Of a stretch of DNA of 64,000 nucleotides, positions 8,941 through 17,851 are shown one piece after another. The stretch lies in contig NZ_HE978586.1 in the NCBI RefSeq assembly GCF_000311985.1, positions 22,913 through 86,912 on the forward strand, written 5' to 3'. The translations under genes and the position numbers were made by a program. The notes beneath the pieces are model-generated. The model saw only the letters and a program-made list of their open reading frames with translations, did not search any database and was not told where the DNA came from. This DNA comes from Kallipyga massiliensis ph2. GTDB lineage: Bacteria; Bacillota; Clostridia; Tissierellales; Peptoniphilaceae. Each line of letters opens with the position of its first letter. The stretch's first letter is position 1.

Positions 8941-9572
8941 TAATTCTTTTTACCGCTGCCTTTCTCCACCAGTGCGGAAAGTCCGGCTGCTATAATGAAA
9001 TAGAGAAAGAGGATTATCCCTTCTAAAACAAAGGTATTGATGGGCCGGGGATAGAAATTGATCAGATTCATCACCAGAAGCCGGACCGGGAAATAGCTGC
9101 CTAACCAGGCGGATATTTTATAGAAGCGCTTCCGAAACAAGATCAGTCGCTCATTATTCTCATGGACTCTTTTTCCCCAACCATATTCAAACCCTCCGAT
9201 GATTGCAATAAATGGGATGAGGCTGATTAGGCTTAACCCGGCACTTTGCAGAATCATGATCGACGTAAATTGAAGAATCAAACTCATGATTTCTAATGCA
9301 ATGAAAAGGACCATCATCTGATGAACCCGGTCACTTTCTTTGTCCTGAAGGATCGGCAAGTCATCATCACTTTGATAATCGTCATTGAGGAGATAATCAC
9401 TAGTAACGTGAAATAACTTGCTTAGTTGAAGGATATTGCCGGCATCAGGCATGGCTGTTCCGACTTCCCACCGAGATATAGCCTGTCTCGATACCTTCAT
9501 TTTTTCAGCCAGTTCTTCTTGTGACATTCCATGAGACTTTCTCAGTCTCACGATCTTATCCGATAATTTCAT
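8940..9572 (-). CDS. XRE-family regulator with membrane C-terminus
   Basis: A 210-residue protein. Residues 5-60 form a Cro/C1-type helix-turn-helix (MSQEELAEKMKVSRQAISRW). After an acidic linker, the rest contains about four hydrophobic segments (near 85-130 and 150-205). Such membrane-linked XRE proteins are common in Firmicutes as presumed stress-sensing autoregulators. The start has AAGGAGG at proper spacing. It has no operon partner: lit converges on it and a ferritin terminator lies upstream. Target genes are unknown. Confidence 0.8.
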   Translation of the reverse strand: MKLSDKIVRLRKSHGMSQEELAEKMKVSRQAISRWEVGTAMPDAGNILQLSKLFHVTSDYLLNDDYQSDDDLPILQDKESDRVHQMMVLFIALEIMSLILQFTSIMILQSAGLSLISLIPFIAIIGGFEYGWGKRVHENNERLILFRKRFYKISAWLGSYFPVRLLVMNLINFYPRPINTFVLEGIILFLYFIIAAGLSALVEKGSGKKN

Positions 9573-9754
9573 AGGAAATCCTCCTTTTTCGTTTTTATTC
9601 TAGTGAGGATTCCTTTCGAACACCAGCACCTAGACTTTACAATTCCGCAACATGTCTTTCCATTGGGTCCTTTAGCCGATTATAGCAGAGAATGACATCA
9701 CTCTTTCAATTCATGAAGCATTAATTGATCACAATAAGTGACTTCCCCAATAAA

Positions 9755-9792
9755 AAGAGCGGGTATCCCTTTTACCGGATCCCCGCTTTTTC
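9755..9792 (-). terminator. Terminator of the aldolase-ferritin operon
   Basis: AGCGGGGATCC and GGATACCCGCT form a stem with one mismatch. On the minus strand CTTTTTATT follows, 33 nt past the ferritin stop. A T-run also exists on the plus strand. Confidence 0.8.
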
Positions 9793-9822
9793 TATGACTA
9801 ATTCTTTCTGCAGAATCTCTAC

Positions 9823-10323
9823 CTAGCTTCTCTTTCCGAGAATGCCGTCCACCTTAAAGAGGGCAGCCTTATCATCGCCGGCCATCTTGAAGAGGTCGAT
9901 GATCCCGCGGAAGTGGTCTTCTTCCTCATTCTGCTCATCCACATACTTTCTCAGGAAATTCTCCACCCGGTAATTCTTTTCTTCAATGGCCATCTGGAGC
10001 ATTTCAAGGATGGAGGCGGTGATTTCCTTCTCATGGGCCAGGCCGGCTTCCCAAACAGCCAGCGGAGAATCATACTGGGCCTTGACTTTTTCCATGGGGA
10101 AAAGCTCAACGTGTTCATCCAGTTCCTGGACCACATCAATGAAGTCTTCCGCATGATGAATTTCTTCGTGGGTCTGGAGGGTCATCCAATGGGTGGCTCC
10201 GGGAAGGCCCAGGTCCTTCAGGTAAATCCGCATCCCGTTGTAGATATAGGCGGACTGGAGTTCCATCTGAATCTGCTTATTGAAAGCAGCAAGCAACTGA
10301 TCTGACATTTTAAGTTCTAACAT
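9823..10323 (-). CDS. ftnA: Non-heme ferritin
   Basis: A 166-residue bacterial ferritin that stores iron as a mineral core. Ferroxidase ligands are visible: the Glu in MELQSAYIY, HEEIHHAEDF, the mid-protein Glu in AHEKEITA, and the Gln/Glu cluster DEQNEEEDHF. The length matches the FtnA family. The ATG follows AAAGGAATACAA. It starts only 30 nt after the aldolase gene and no promoter is visible between them, so the two are probably co-transcribed. Confidence 0.92.
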   Translation of the reverse strand: MLELKMSDQLLAAFNKQIQMELQSAYIYNGMRIYLKDLGLPGATHWMTLQTHEEIHHAEDFIDVVQELDEHVELFPMEKVKAQYDSPLAVWEAGLAHEKEITASILEMLQMAIEEKNYRVENFLRKYVDEQNEEEDHFRGIIDLFKMAGDDKAALFKVDGILGKRS

Positions 10324-10353
10324 TTGTATTCCTTTCTAAGAAATCCCTACATC

Positions 10354-11241
10354 CTACTGAATAGAGGCCTGATAAATATTCTCGATCGCCTCATCCAATT
10401 TTGCATCAAATTCGTCATCACTCTGCTGAGCGGACAGGTCGTTTAAGAGGGCACGAGAGAAAGAAGCAATCATGCCGGAGTTCTTGGACAGCAATTCATT
10501 GGCTTCATCAATCGGATAGCCACCGGAAAGAGCAACCACCCGGACAACCTGGGGATGCTTGGCCAATTCATCATAGAAGCCCTCTTTGGTCGGCAGGGAG
10601 AACTTGAACATAATCTGGTATTTTTCAGGCAGGGCCTCCAGGTTCTTCTGGATCTCCTCCAGCATCATCTCTTCGGCTTCCGCCTTATCGGGGATGGTGA
10701 TGGTCACTTCAGGCTCAAGAATGGGAACCAGGCCGCCATCAAAAATCTTCTTCCCCACTTCAAACTGTTGGCGAATGATTTCAGCAATCCCTTCCCGATT
10801 GGCCGCACCAATGACGGAACGCATCTTGGTTCCAAAAACCTTGTGTTCATTGGCTTCTTTGATCTCCTCATCCAGGCTCTTAATCGGCTTCATAAGCTGG
10901 CAGCCATTTTTTTCGGCTTCCATTCCCTCATCCACCTTCAAGAAGGGGACAATGCCTTTTTCTTCCCAAAGATATTCCGCAGCATACTTGCCTTCAATTT
11001 TGGAATTCATGGTCTTGCGGAAAAGGATGGCCCCTAAAATACGTTCATTGGTAAAGACCTTGCTGGTGATAATCCGTGACCGCATCTCATGGATCAGGTT
11101 GAACATTTCCTCTTCAGAGGAATACTGGTCTTCATTAATTCCGTAGTGTTTTAAGGCTTTCGGTGTGGATCCGCCGGATTGGTCCAAAGCGGCAATAAAG
11201 CCCTTCCCATTTTTCATCTGGTCCAACATTTTTTCATTCAT
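10354..11241 (-). CDS. fda: Class I fructose-bisphosphate aldolase
   Basis: A 295-residue glycolytic/gluconeogenic aldolase that splits fructose 1,6-bisphosphate into two triose phosphates. It is the short bacterial class I type: AALDQSGGSTPKAL at the N-terminus, FLKVDEG near 100, and a Schiff-base Lys in IMFKFSLPT near 215. ALSGGYP is the phosphate-binding part. It is the first gene of the aldolase-ferritin operon, preceded by GGAGAGGAG and a clear promoter. Confidence 0.93.
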   Translation of the reverse strand: MNEKMLDQMKNGKGFIAALDQSGGSTPKALKHYGINEDQYSSEEEMFNLIHEMRSRIITSKVFTNERILGAILFRKTMNSKIEGKYAAEYLWEEKGIVPFLKVDEGMEAEKNGCQLMKPIKSLDEEIKEANEHKVFGTKMRSVIGAANREGIAEIIRQQFEVGKKIFDGGLVPILEPEVTITIPDKAEAEEMMLEEIQKNLEALPEKYQIMFKFSLPTKEGFYDELAKHPQVVRVVALSGGYPIDEANELLSKNSGMIASFSRALLNDLSAQQSDDEFDAKLDEAIENIYQASIQ

Positions 11242-11300
11242 CAGTCGTTCTCCTCTCCGATCAATATGAGTAATTCAGTGCCCTCATCAAATTCTTTTTT

Positions 11301-11330
11301 ATTATACCCAAGGCGGCCCAGGCCTACCAA
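11301..11330 (-). promoter_or_regulatory. Promoter of the aldolase-ferritin operon
   Basis: On the minus strand TTGGTA, an 18-nt spacer and TATAAT, 60 nt before the start codon. The -10 is preceded by CTTGGG, a box also seen before two other genes in this window. Confidence 0.65.
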
Positions 11331-11348
11331 TTAGATTGATAAACAAAG

Positions 11349-11388
11349 AAACCCGCCCCGAATGGATTCGTCGGGACGGATTTCATCA
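11349..11388 (-). terminator. Terminator of the 355-residue membrane protein gene
   Basis: A 13-bp stem with two imperfect pairs (11371-11383 with 11349-11361) around a 9-nt loop, followed on the minus strand by TTTCTTTGTTT. Confidence 0.8.
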
Positions 11389-11403
11389 TGTCTCAATTAA
11401 CTA

Positions 11404-12471
11404 TTAAGAGAGAACTCGTTCAGATCCTCGAGTTGTTTTCACACCGACCACAGAACCGAAAACCGAGACGACCAGGGCAAGAAGAAGACCAATGAATGCC
11501 CAAACAGCAGCAGATGAAGCGGCATTGGTGGCCTCATTGGTGGTTTCTGCCACCTCCTGACTGGCTTGTTCGACCTTGGCAGGAACTTCATCAAGCGCCT
11601 TCTGAAGATCGCCAAGGCGTGCTTCAGCCTGGCCCTGTGCATCTTTCAGATCCTTCTCGATCTTGTCAACCTGAGATTCTACTTCTTCCTGAGACATTTC
11701 CGTATTGGCCGCCACAGCTTTCGTCAAGTCTTCACGGTCAACGGAAGTGGTAATGGTCTCAATCCGCTTCTGAATGGATGTAGAAAGATCTTTCAAGGCG
11801 GGCTTGAGTTGGTCCGGATCCTTCTTTACCGTATCAATAGCGGCTTGGACTTCTTCCTTCACTTCATCCATCTGCCCCTGGAGATAACCCGGCTGAAGTT
11901 CTTTCACGTCGGTGTCCTTGAGGAACTTTTCCGCATTCCCCTGAACCTTATCCGTATCTACGGAAAGGTCAAGGTCAAGTTCACCAAGTGCCTTATTTGC
12001 CGCTTCTCCACCCAGCTCAACAGCACTTCCTACACCGGAAGCTACGCCACCGGCAACATCACCGGCAACGCCGAGAGCGGAGCCGACCACACGACCGGCC
12101 ATACCTAAAGCACTGGCAGCACCGGTAATAATGAGGACCAGGCTAATAACGACCGCAAGAGCCCAGGTCAGAAAGCCGTGGATTCCACCGGCATAACGAC
12201 TGGCAAGGCCCGAGATAAAACCACCAACAAACATGGAAATCACTAAGGAGAGGACAAAGAAAATCATTGTTCCGGTCCCCACACCTTCCATGGGATTTGC
12301 TGAAGTCGGATCGAACATTCCCAGGCCGAAAGCCGTTGTTAAAAGATTAAGCAATAAAAAGCTGGCAAAAAAAGCAATGGTTCCCGCAAATACTGAACCC
12401 CAAGAAAGATTCTTCCCGGCTTCATCCGCCATGAAATGGCGCTGCCAAAAATTTTGATTTTGTTGAGTCAT
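11404..12471 (-). CDS. Membrane protein with long amphipathic helical domain
   Basis: A 355-residue protein of unknown function. It has three hydrophobic helices in the first 130 residues (about 25-48, 68-90, 98-122), a Gly/Ala-rich hinge near 125-160, about 150 residues of charged amphipathic helix (apolipoprotein- or YtxH-like) and a final helix near 320-345. It begins with FWQRHFMADEAGKNLSWGSV, a soluble tail before the first helix. The upstream region has a CTTGGGTATA box shared with the aldolase and GlsB genes, hinting at a stress-envelope role; that is inference only. Confidence 0.6.
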   Translation of the reverse strand: MTQQNQNFWQRHFMADEAGKNLSWGSVFAGTIAFFASFLLLNLLTTAFGLGMFDPTSANPMEGVGTGTMIFFVLSLVISMFVGGFISGLASRYAGGIHGFLTWALAVVISLVLIITGAASALGMAGRVVGSALGVAGDVAGGVASGVGSAVELGGEAANKALGELDLDLSVDTDKVQGNAEKFLKDTDVKELQPGYLQGQMDEVKEEVQAAIDTVKKDPDQLKPALKDLSTSIQKRIETITTSVDREDLTKAVAANTEMSQEEVESQVDKIEKDLKDAQGQAEARLGDLQKALDEVPAKVEQASQEVAETTNEATNAASSAAVWAFIGLLLALVVSVFGSVVGVKTTRGSERVLS

Positions 12472-12576
12472 AATTCCTCCAAACGTAATTTAATTATTTA
12501 CTGATCCTTACATTAGGTGAAAGGACAGCGTGCAACAAAAATAAGGAAATAAGTTTCCTCATTCGATAGATTTATC

Positions 12577-12586
12577 TATACCCAAG
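12577..12586 (-). promoter_or_regulatory. CTTGGGTATA box, possible -10 region
   Basis: CTTGGGTATA on the minus strand, about 105 nt upstream of the membrane-protein start, preceded by AATTTA. It matches boxes at 11303-11312 and 20074-20083. No convincing -35. Confidence 0.35.
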
Positions 12587-12724
12587 TAAATTGCTCTCTA
12601 TTCAGAAAAACATGGTTAATACAAAAAAATATGATCAACTGGTAAAGATGATTGAGGCGATGGGGTAAGAATGAATGCGGTAATATGCCCGCTAATGAAG
12701 GAATGGAAAAGAAAGGAAGGCAAA

Positions 12725-13228
12725 ATGATTACTTTAGATCAAGTTGAACGACTGATGGAAGAAACAGGTGCCGGATACGAACTCTCTGCCTGGGCTCTAA
12801 AAGAAGCCGGCGGTGACATGAGCCTGGCGAAAGAATATGTGGAAAAGGCCAGAAAGATCCCTGTCCCCAACAAAGAACAAGAGAGGAACGAAAAAAGAAG
12901 CGAGGGGGAGAAAGAAGACAAAATCACCCTTGATGCCATCATTTCTACGATTCGTGATGCTTTCCATACCTTAAATGCAACCAACCTCATCGTTCGCAAG
13001 GGAGAAAAAGAAATCCTCAATATTGCCTCCAGTTTAGGTGCCATTGGAGCCATCGTCCTCCCCCAGCTGGCCTTATTGGGTATCGGCGCGGCCATTCTGA
13101 CTGACTACGAAATCATCGTTCGGCTCAAAGACGGCCGGGAAGTAAACATCAACCGGAAGGTGAAAGATGAGGCCCACAATATCAAGCGGTCCTGGGATTA
13201 CTATATCGACATCCACAAGGAAGATTGA
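12725..13228 (+). CDS. DUF4342 protein with N-terminal UBA/TS-N-like domain
   Basis: A 167-residue protein. The first 45 residues look like a UBA/TS-N three-helix domain (EETGAGYELSAWALKEAGGD), followed by a charged linker. The C-terminal part carries the DUF4342 fold, with one hydrophobic stretch (near 100-125) and a basic end. The ATG at 12725 is chosen because AAAGGAAGG precedes it; an upstream ATG at 12671 has no such site. Function is unknown. It is a single-gene unit with its own terminator. Confidence 0.7.
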   Translation: MITLDQVERLMEETGAGYELSAWALKEAGGDMSLAKEYVEKARKIPVPNKEQERNEKRSEGEKEDKITLDAIISTIRDAFHTLNATNLIVRKGEKEILNIASSLGAIGAIVLPQLALLGIGAAILTDYEIIVRLKDGREVNINRKVKDEAHNIKRSWDYYIDIHKED

Positions 13229-13253
13229 ACCTGATCAATCAGCAAATCACAAA

Positions 13254-13288
13254 AATAGCAGGGCCAAAAATTGCCCTGCTATTTTTTA
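13254..13288 (+). terminator. Terminator of the DUF4342 gene
   Basis: An 8-bp GC-rich stem AGCAGGGC/GCCCTGCT, extended by A-T pairs, with an 8-nt loop and ATTTTTTAG behind it. Confidence 0.88.
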
Positions 13289-13297
13289 GAATAATAA

Positions 13298-13416
13298 AAT
13301 TGTCAGGGTTGGAAACCCTGATATTTTAGCGAATGAAAAGTTTATCAGGGTCGGAAGCCCTGCTTATTTAGCAAAACGACAGAGTGTCAGGGGCGAAAGA
13401 CCTCTCGGCTCTTCCA
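13298..13416. repeat. Short array of CAGGGT-type hairpin repeats (3 units)
   Basis: Three hairpins start at about 13300, 13341 and 13386: TCAGGGTT-GGAA-ACCCTGA, TCAGGGTC-GGAA-GCCCTG and a degenerate third copy. Their period is 41-45 bp. The same family forms the larger array at 58050-58475. It lies between convergent genes. Confidence 0.75.
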
Positions 13417-13427
13417 CCCAGCCAACC

Positions 13428-14333
13428 CTATTCCCGATACTTATCCAGGTCATCCTCGGTCAGTCCCAGGTCGTCCATGAGGCTTTCCTTGGCACCAGCG
13501 AGAAGAGCTTCCTCTTCCTTGGCCAGTTTGGGATAGGTCATATCCAGCTTTTGGAAGAATTCCTTGAGGATTTCCGAGACGACGTAGCGGGTGTACCACT
13601 TCCGGTCGGCCGGGATGATGAACCAGGGAGCCCCATCGGTTGACGTCTCTTCCATGAGCTCCTCATAAATCTTTTGGTATTCCTTCCAGTACTTCCTCTC
13701 CCGGATGTCCGAAGAGGAGAACTTCCAGTTTTTGTTGGGCTGGACCACCCGCTCCAGGAGGCGCTCGGCCTGCTCATCCTTGGAGACGTGGAGGAAGAAC
13801 TTCAAGATATGGAAGCCGTTTTCTTCGAGATATTCTTCCCAGTTCCGGATCTGCTTGTAGCGACGGGACCAGATTTTTTTATCCACCAGGTCTTCCGGAA
13901 GTTGGGACCCCTCCAAAAGGTTGTGGACCCGGGTGACCAGGACATCCTCATAGTGGGACCGGTTAAAAACCGCTACCTCCCCCCGCCGGGGCAGGGCCTG
14001 GTTGCACCGCCAGAGGTAGTCGTGGTCCTGCTCATCGGCTGTGGGCTCATCGAAGGGGATAACCTTGAGTCCCTGGGGATTGATATAGGTCAAGACCTTT
14101 TTAATTAATCCATCTTTCCCCGCGGCATCCATGGCCTGGATGACGATGATGAGGCCATGCTGGTTGTCGGCATACATGACTTCCTGGGCCTCCCGGAAAG
14201 CCTCCCCGTTGGCCGGAAGAAGATGGTCATAGACTTCTTCTTTTGTCAGATCTCCTTTATAGGAGGTGTCCCATTTTTTCAGGTCGACCTTGTCGCCCTC
14301 TTTCACGCGAAATTGATCCCACATTGTAGACAT
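13428..14333 (-). CDS. ppk2: Polyphosphate kinase 2 family protein
   Basis: A 301-residue PPK2 that transfers phosphate between polyphosphate and nucleotides. Walker A is MDAAGKDG near residues 68-75, the DEPTADEQDHDYLWR lid motif is present, and Walker B/substrate residues lie in FNRSHYEDVL near 125. The single kinase domain length fits class I or III PPK2, which make NTP/NDP from polyphosphate; the exact nucleotide preference cannot be read. Its leader, about 80 nt from the proposed promoter, contains a strong hairpin. Confidence 0.9.
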   Translation of the reverse strand: MSTMWDQFRVKEGDKVDLKKWDTSYKGDLTKEEVYDHLLPANGEAFREAQEVMYADNQHGLIIVIQAMDAAGKDGLIKKVLTYINPQGLKVIPFDEPTADEQDHDYLWRCNQALPRRGEVAVFNRSHYEDVLVTRVHNLLEGSQLPEDLVDKKIWSRRYKQIRNWEEYLEENGFHILKFFLHVSKDEQAERLLERVVQPNKNWKFSSSDIRERKYWKEYQKIYEELMEETSTDGAPWFIIPADRKWYTRYVVSEILKEFFQKLDMTYPKLAKEEEALLAGAKESLMDDLGLTEDDLDKYRE

Positions 14334-14354
14334 AAGACCTTCCTTTCCGATTGC

Positions 14355-14392
14355 AGAAAAGGACCCCTCCTTCCGGGATGGGGTCCCCTTTT
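14355..14392. terminator. Bidirectional terminator-like hairpin inside the PPK2 leader
   Basis: GGACCCC/GGGGTCC (14361-14367 with 14380-14386), with A and T runs on both sides. On the minus strand it lies after the ABC operon stop and after the proposed PPK2 promoter. It could end ABC transcription, attenuate ppk2, or both. Confidence 0.75.
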
Positions 14393-14413
14393 TTGACGTC
14401 CACTCTTTTTCTC

Positions 14414-14442
14414 AGTATACCAAATTGAAAGGTCTTTGGAAA
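14414..14442 (-). promoter_or_regulatory. Promoter candidate for ppk2
   Basis: On the minus strand TTTCCA, a 17-nt spacer ending in TGG, then TATACT (extended -10), between the ABC permease stop and the ppk2 start. Confidence 0.5.
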
Positions 14443-14454
14443 TCCATTTCTTCC

Positions 14455-15636
14455 CTATTTTTGGGGGCGGAGGCGGTAGCGGCGGAGGATCAGGGTGAGG
14501 ACAAAATAAGCCGCCATCATGAGGACCATGACCAGGATCGATCGCTCAAAGGAAGCAACCTGGTCCGGGCCGAAGCGGGTAGACTGGACCGAATCAGAAA
14601 TGGCTTCAATGTTCCAATAGGTTGGAAAAATGGAGGACATGGCGTGGAGCCTGGTATCCACAAAGGACCGGTCGATGAAGACTCCGGAAGCGAAGGCAAC
14701 CAGGAGGGTGAAGATGGTCTGAAAGAACTTGAAGGACCTCTTTTGGAAGAGGAGGTAGATACAGAAGAGGGAGAGGCTGGTGGCGGACAGCATATGGACA
14801 AAGGAGGATAGGAGGGCCCAGCGAATCTGGGGACGTCCATAGAGGTCGACGGATCCCTCGATTACGGTCAGGGAAACCAGGAGGATTAGCCAGAGAATCG
14901 ACATGAGGAGGAAAGAAGCCAGGAGGAGCTCGCCTAAGGTCCGGACTTCCGAATATCCCGACATTTGTATCCTTCTTCGGACCGTGTCCTTTTCAATCTC
15001 CATGATGGCAATGCCCAAAAAGGACAGGGCCATGGACAGGATCCCATAGTCCATGAAGCCCAGGGGGCCCATAAAGGCCACCGCCTTGGCATCGTTGCGA
15101 CCCTCTTCGTCAAGGATCTTGCCCAGGGGTTTGGAATCGGCAATTTTCAAGGTCTGACGGATGGCATAGTCTTCCCCATCGGCATCCAGAGGGTCCTTTT
15201 GAGTGGCTTGAAACACCCTAATTAAAGAAAGGTATTGTTCCGCCTGGGCCTGGACCAGGACCTGGTTTTTCTCATAAAGGTTGCCCACCACTTCAAGGGA
15301 AGGCTGGTCCCCTTTGTAGAAGCGGTCTGAAAATCCCTTGGGGATGATGAGGCCCAGGTCAAATTCATAGTTATAAGCCCCGTCGACCATCTCCTGACGG
15401 GTCAGGGTCTTATCGATGACGGTGTCCTTCATCCGGTAAAGGTCGACCAGTCCTTTGGAAAGCGGGGTTTGGTCCTGGTCGTCAATGACAATTTTCGCCT
15501 GGGTATATTCCACCACCTTGTCCTGCTTGGTCACCTTGGTGGTCAAAAATACCAGGGAAAGGAAGAGGACAAAATAGAGGAAAAAGACCCCTTTATTGCG
15601 GGAGACGATTTTGAAAAAGAGCTTAAAGATTTTCAT
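14455..15636 (-). CDS. ABC-2 type permease (second subunit)
   Basis: A 393-residue permease with one N-terminal helix (about 13-30), an extracytoplasmic domain of roughly 150 residues and five to six helices from about 190 to the end (FMDYGILSMALSFLGIAIM opens this part). This is the YhgE/DrrB-like ABC-2 layout. It overlaps the preceding permease by 14 bp, so a heterodimeric transporter is likely. The substrate is unknown; drug or lipid export is typical. Confidence 0.85.
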   Translation of the reverse strand: MKIFKLFFKIVSRNKGVFFLYFVLFLSLVFLTTKVTKQDKVVEYTQAKIVIDDQDQTPLSKGLVDLYRMKDTVIDKTLTRQEMVDGAYNYEFDLGLIIPKGFSDRFYKGDQPSLEVVGNLYEKNQVLVQAQAEQYLSLIRVFQATQKDPLDADGEDYAIRQTLKIADSKPLGKILDEEGRNDAKAVAFMGPLGFMDYGILSMALSFLGIAIMEIEKDTVRRRIQMSGYSEVRTLGELLLASFLLMSILWLILLVSLTVIEGSVDLYGRPQIRWALLSSFVHMLSATSLSLFCIYLLFQKRSFKFFQTIFTLLVAFASGVFIDRSFVDTRLHAMSSIFPTYWNIEAISDSVQSTRFGPDQVASFERSILVMVLMMAAYFVLTLILRRYRLRPQK

Positions 15637-16786
15637 ATTTTTTCCTCCTCACAAAGACCAGGGTTAAGAGAAAGAGGACCAGGCAGACCAGGGAAAGGCG
15701 GCTGATGGTGGCCAGATAGCGGTCGGTCGGCCCTTCCAACTTGAGAATATAGAGCCCTCGGGAGACGATGCCGATGGGGTTGACCGACTGGATCACGGAG
15801 AGAATGGGATTTTTTTGCACGATAGGGATGATCCCCTCCCCCATCATGCCGGAGAGAAAGCCGAAGAAAAGGGGGAGGCCGATGCCCAGGGCGTTGCTCA
15901 GCTTCTGATTTTTCCCCAGAAGACTTCCGGCTACCGTCCCAAAGAGGATGGCGGCCGCCGTTCCCAGCCATAGGAGGATGAGGTTTTCGATATGGTGGCC
16001 TCCATAATCAAGACCCAAAAATTGCGAGTAATAATAAGCGACGGTGGTGATGATCATTTGAAAAAAGATCAAGGGAACCAGGTCCGTGAGAAAAAGGATC
16101 CATTTGGACTTAGGACCGGCCAAGCGGCGGAGGGCCAGCTGGGTCTGGTTGGCCTCAACCTGGGAAGCTACCTGCAATCCCACATGGATGGGGAAAAAGG
16201 AGAGATAGGCCAGGGCGGCGAAGAAGTATTGGTAGAAGGCTTCCACTCCCTTTTGTTGGGAAATGACCTTAACCCCTTGGAATGCCTGATCCTCTTTCAT
16301 CCCTTGGGCCATGGACCTATCCGGCATGGCCAAGTGACCATCCCGAATGCCTTCAGATATAGCTTCTTCCAAAGCGGGGATGGCGTTCATCTGTTGGACC
16401 ACCTCCCTAACCACGGTTGCGGGATAGGGATTGGAGTAACCCAGGAGAAAGTCCCACTTCCGCATTCCCTTTTCTTCCACGGGGTAGACCAGGGCCTTAA
16501 TCTCATCCTCCCGCAAGGCATCCTTTAGGACCTTTAAGTCCTTATCTGTTTTCTTAACCTCAACAAAGTCAATGCTTTCAAAGACGTCGGCGACTTTTTG
16601 GTCCGCCTCTTCCTGGACCACGATGCCCAGTTCAATGGTGGGAAAACGGGTGGAATCCTTACTGGCCAGGTTGCCCAAGGCAAAATAAAAGATGGTGAAG
16701 TAGGCCAGGGGGAAGATGATTGACCAGATAATATAGTCCTTACTTCGCAGGAAAGTTTTCACACTGTAGGACATCATTCTAAGCAT
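15623..16786 (-). CDS. ABC-2 type permease (first subunit)
   Basis: A 387-residue permease with one N-terminal helix, an external domain and about six C-terminal helices, homologous in layout to the next gene. The ATG at 16786 is chosen because GGAAAGGAG precedes it and it overlaps the ATPase stop by 8 bp. It is part of the operon ATPase-permease-permease that faces a two-component system, a common arrangement for peptide or drug resistance pumps. Confidence 0.85.
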   Translation of the reverse strand: MLRMMSYSVKTFLRSKDYIIWSIIFPLAYFTIFYFALGNLASKDSTRFPTIELGIVVQEEADQKVADVFESIDFVEVKKTDKDLKVLKDALREDEIKALVYPVEEKGMRKWDFLLGYSNPYPATVVREVVQQMNAIPALEEAISEGIRDGHLAMPDRSMAQGMKEDQAFQGVKVISQQKGVEAFYQYFFAALAYLSFFPIHVGLQVASQVEANQTQLALRRLAGPKSKWILFLTDLVPLIFFQMIITTVAYYYSQFLGLDYGGHHIENLILLWLGTAAAILFGTVAGSLLGKNQKLSNALGIGLPLFFGFLSGMMGEGIIPIVQKNPILSVIQSVNPIGIVSRGLYILKLEGPTDRYLATISRLSLVCLVLFLLTLVFVRRKKYENL

Positions 16787-17753
16787 GGTTACGAAGCTCC
16801 TTTCCGGTGATTTCCAGGAAGACATCGTTGAGGGAAGGACGGCGGGAAGTGACGGAAAGCGGGTTGATCCCTTCCTCCTCCATCCGGTGGATCAGGCTCA
16901 TGAGCCGGTCGGATCCGGCCTTCATCTTTAGGCTGAGTTTGCCTTCATGGAAAGATGACGTGAGGACCTCGGGATCCTGGCTAACCTCATCAACAAAGCC
17001 TTGGGGCAAATCGAAAGAGACGACTTCGATGGTCTCCCCGATCGAGGACATGGCTAAAACGTCATCGATGGTTCCCTGGGCAATGACCTGGCCGTGGTCC
17101 AGTATGGCCAGGCGATCGCAGAGGAATTCCACCTCCTCCATGTAGTGGGTGGTATAGACCACGGTCACCCCCCGGCGGTTGAGCTCCTTAATCCCTTCCA
17201 GGATCTGGTTTCTGGACTGAGGGTCAACGGCCACGGTCGGCTCATCCAAAAAGATGAGCTTGGGCTGGTGGGCGATCCCGCAGGCCAGGTTGAGCCGACG
17301 CTTGAGCCCGCCGGAAAGCTGGGCCGGACGGAATTTCCGGAAATCCTCCAGGTGGACAAAGGCGATGGCGGCATCCACCAATTCCCGCCTCTTCTTGGCA
17401 TCGGAAATATAGAGGCCACAGAAAAGGTCGATGTTTTCAAAAACCGTCAGCTCCTCATAGAGGGCGATCTCCTGGGGGACCAGGCCGATGTCCTTTTTGA
17501 TCGCTAAGGCATCCGGATGCATGGGCTGGCCAAAAATCCGGATCTTCCCGTGGTCGTAGGAGAGAAGCGACAAGACGGAATGGATGAGGGTGGACTTGCC
17601 GGACCCGTTGGGTCCCAGGAGTCCAAAGATCTCCCCCTCTTGGATGGTTAAAGACAGGTGGTTGATGGCCACCAGCTCCTTGTAGCGTTTGACCAAATCC
17701 TCAATTTCAATGGCCTTAGTTGATTCTTCGGGATGGTTAACGGCTTCCTTCAT
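16779..17753 (-). CDS. ABC-2 exporter ATPase
   Basis: A 324-residue ATPase with Walker A GPNGSGKSTL, the degenerate signature LSGGLKRRLNLACGIAH, Walker B LIFLDEPTVAVDP and H-loop TTHYMEE. It has the C-terminal extension of DrrA/CcmA-type exporters. The ATG at 17753 follows AAAGGGGGCAAGG, whereas 17774 has no site. It is the first gene of an operon divergent from a sensor kinase. Confidence 0.9.
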   Translation of the reverse strand: MKEAVNHPEESTKAIEIEDLVKRYKELVAINHLSLTIQEGEIFGLLGPNGSGKSTLIHSVLSLLSYDHGKIRIFGQPMHPDALAIKKDIGLVPQEIALYEELTVFENIDLFCGLYISDAKKRRELVDAAIAFVHLEDFRKFRPAQLSGGLKRRLNLACGIAHQPKLIFLDEPTVAVDPQSRNQILEGIKELNRRGVTVVYTTHYMEEVEFLCDRLAILDHGQVIAQGTIDDVLAMSSIGETIEVVSFDLPQGFVDEVSQDPEVLTSSFHEGKLSLKMKAGSDRLMSLIHRMEEEGINPLSVTSRRPSLNDVFLEITGKELRNHA

Positions 17754-17851
17754 CCTTGCCCCCTTTATGCTCATAATTTGTTGACGGTGGATTCATGGTC
17801 ATTATATCGAGGCTCCACACCCCCTGCCCAGTTCAAAAGGTCACAAAAGGG

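Noticed and set aside
16787-16825. Longer N-terminus for the first ABC-2 permease
   Set aside because: The extension is the ATPase C-terminus in another frame; ATG at 16786 has the ribosome site and the usual short overlap.
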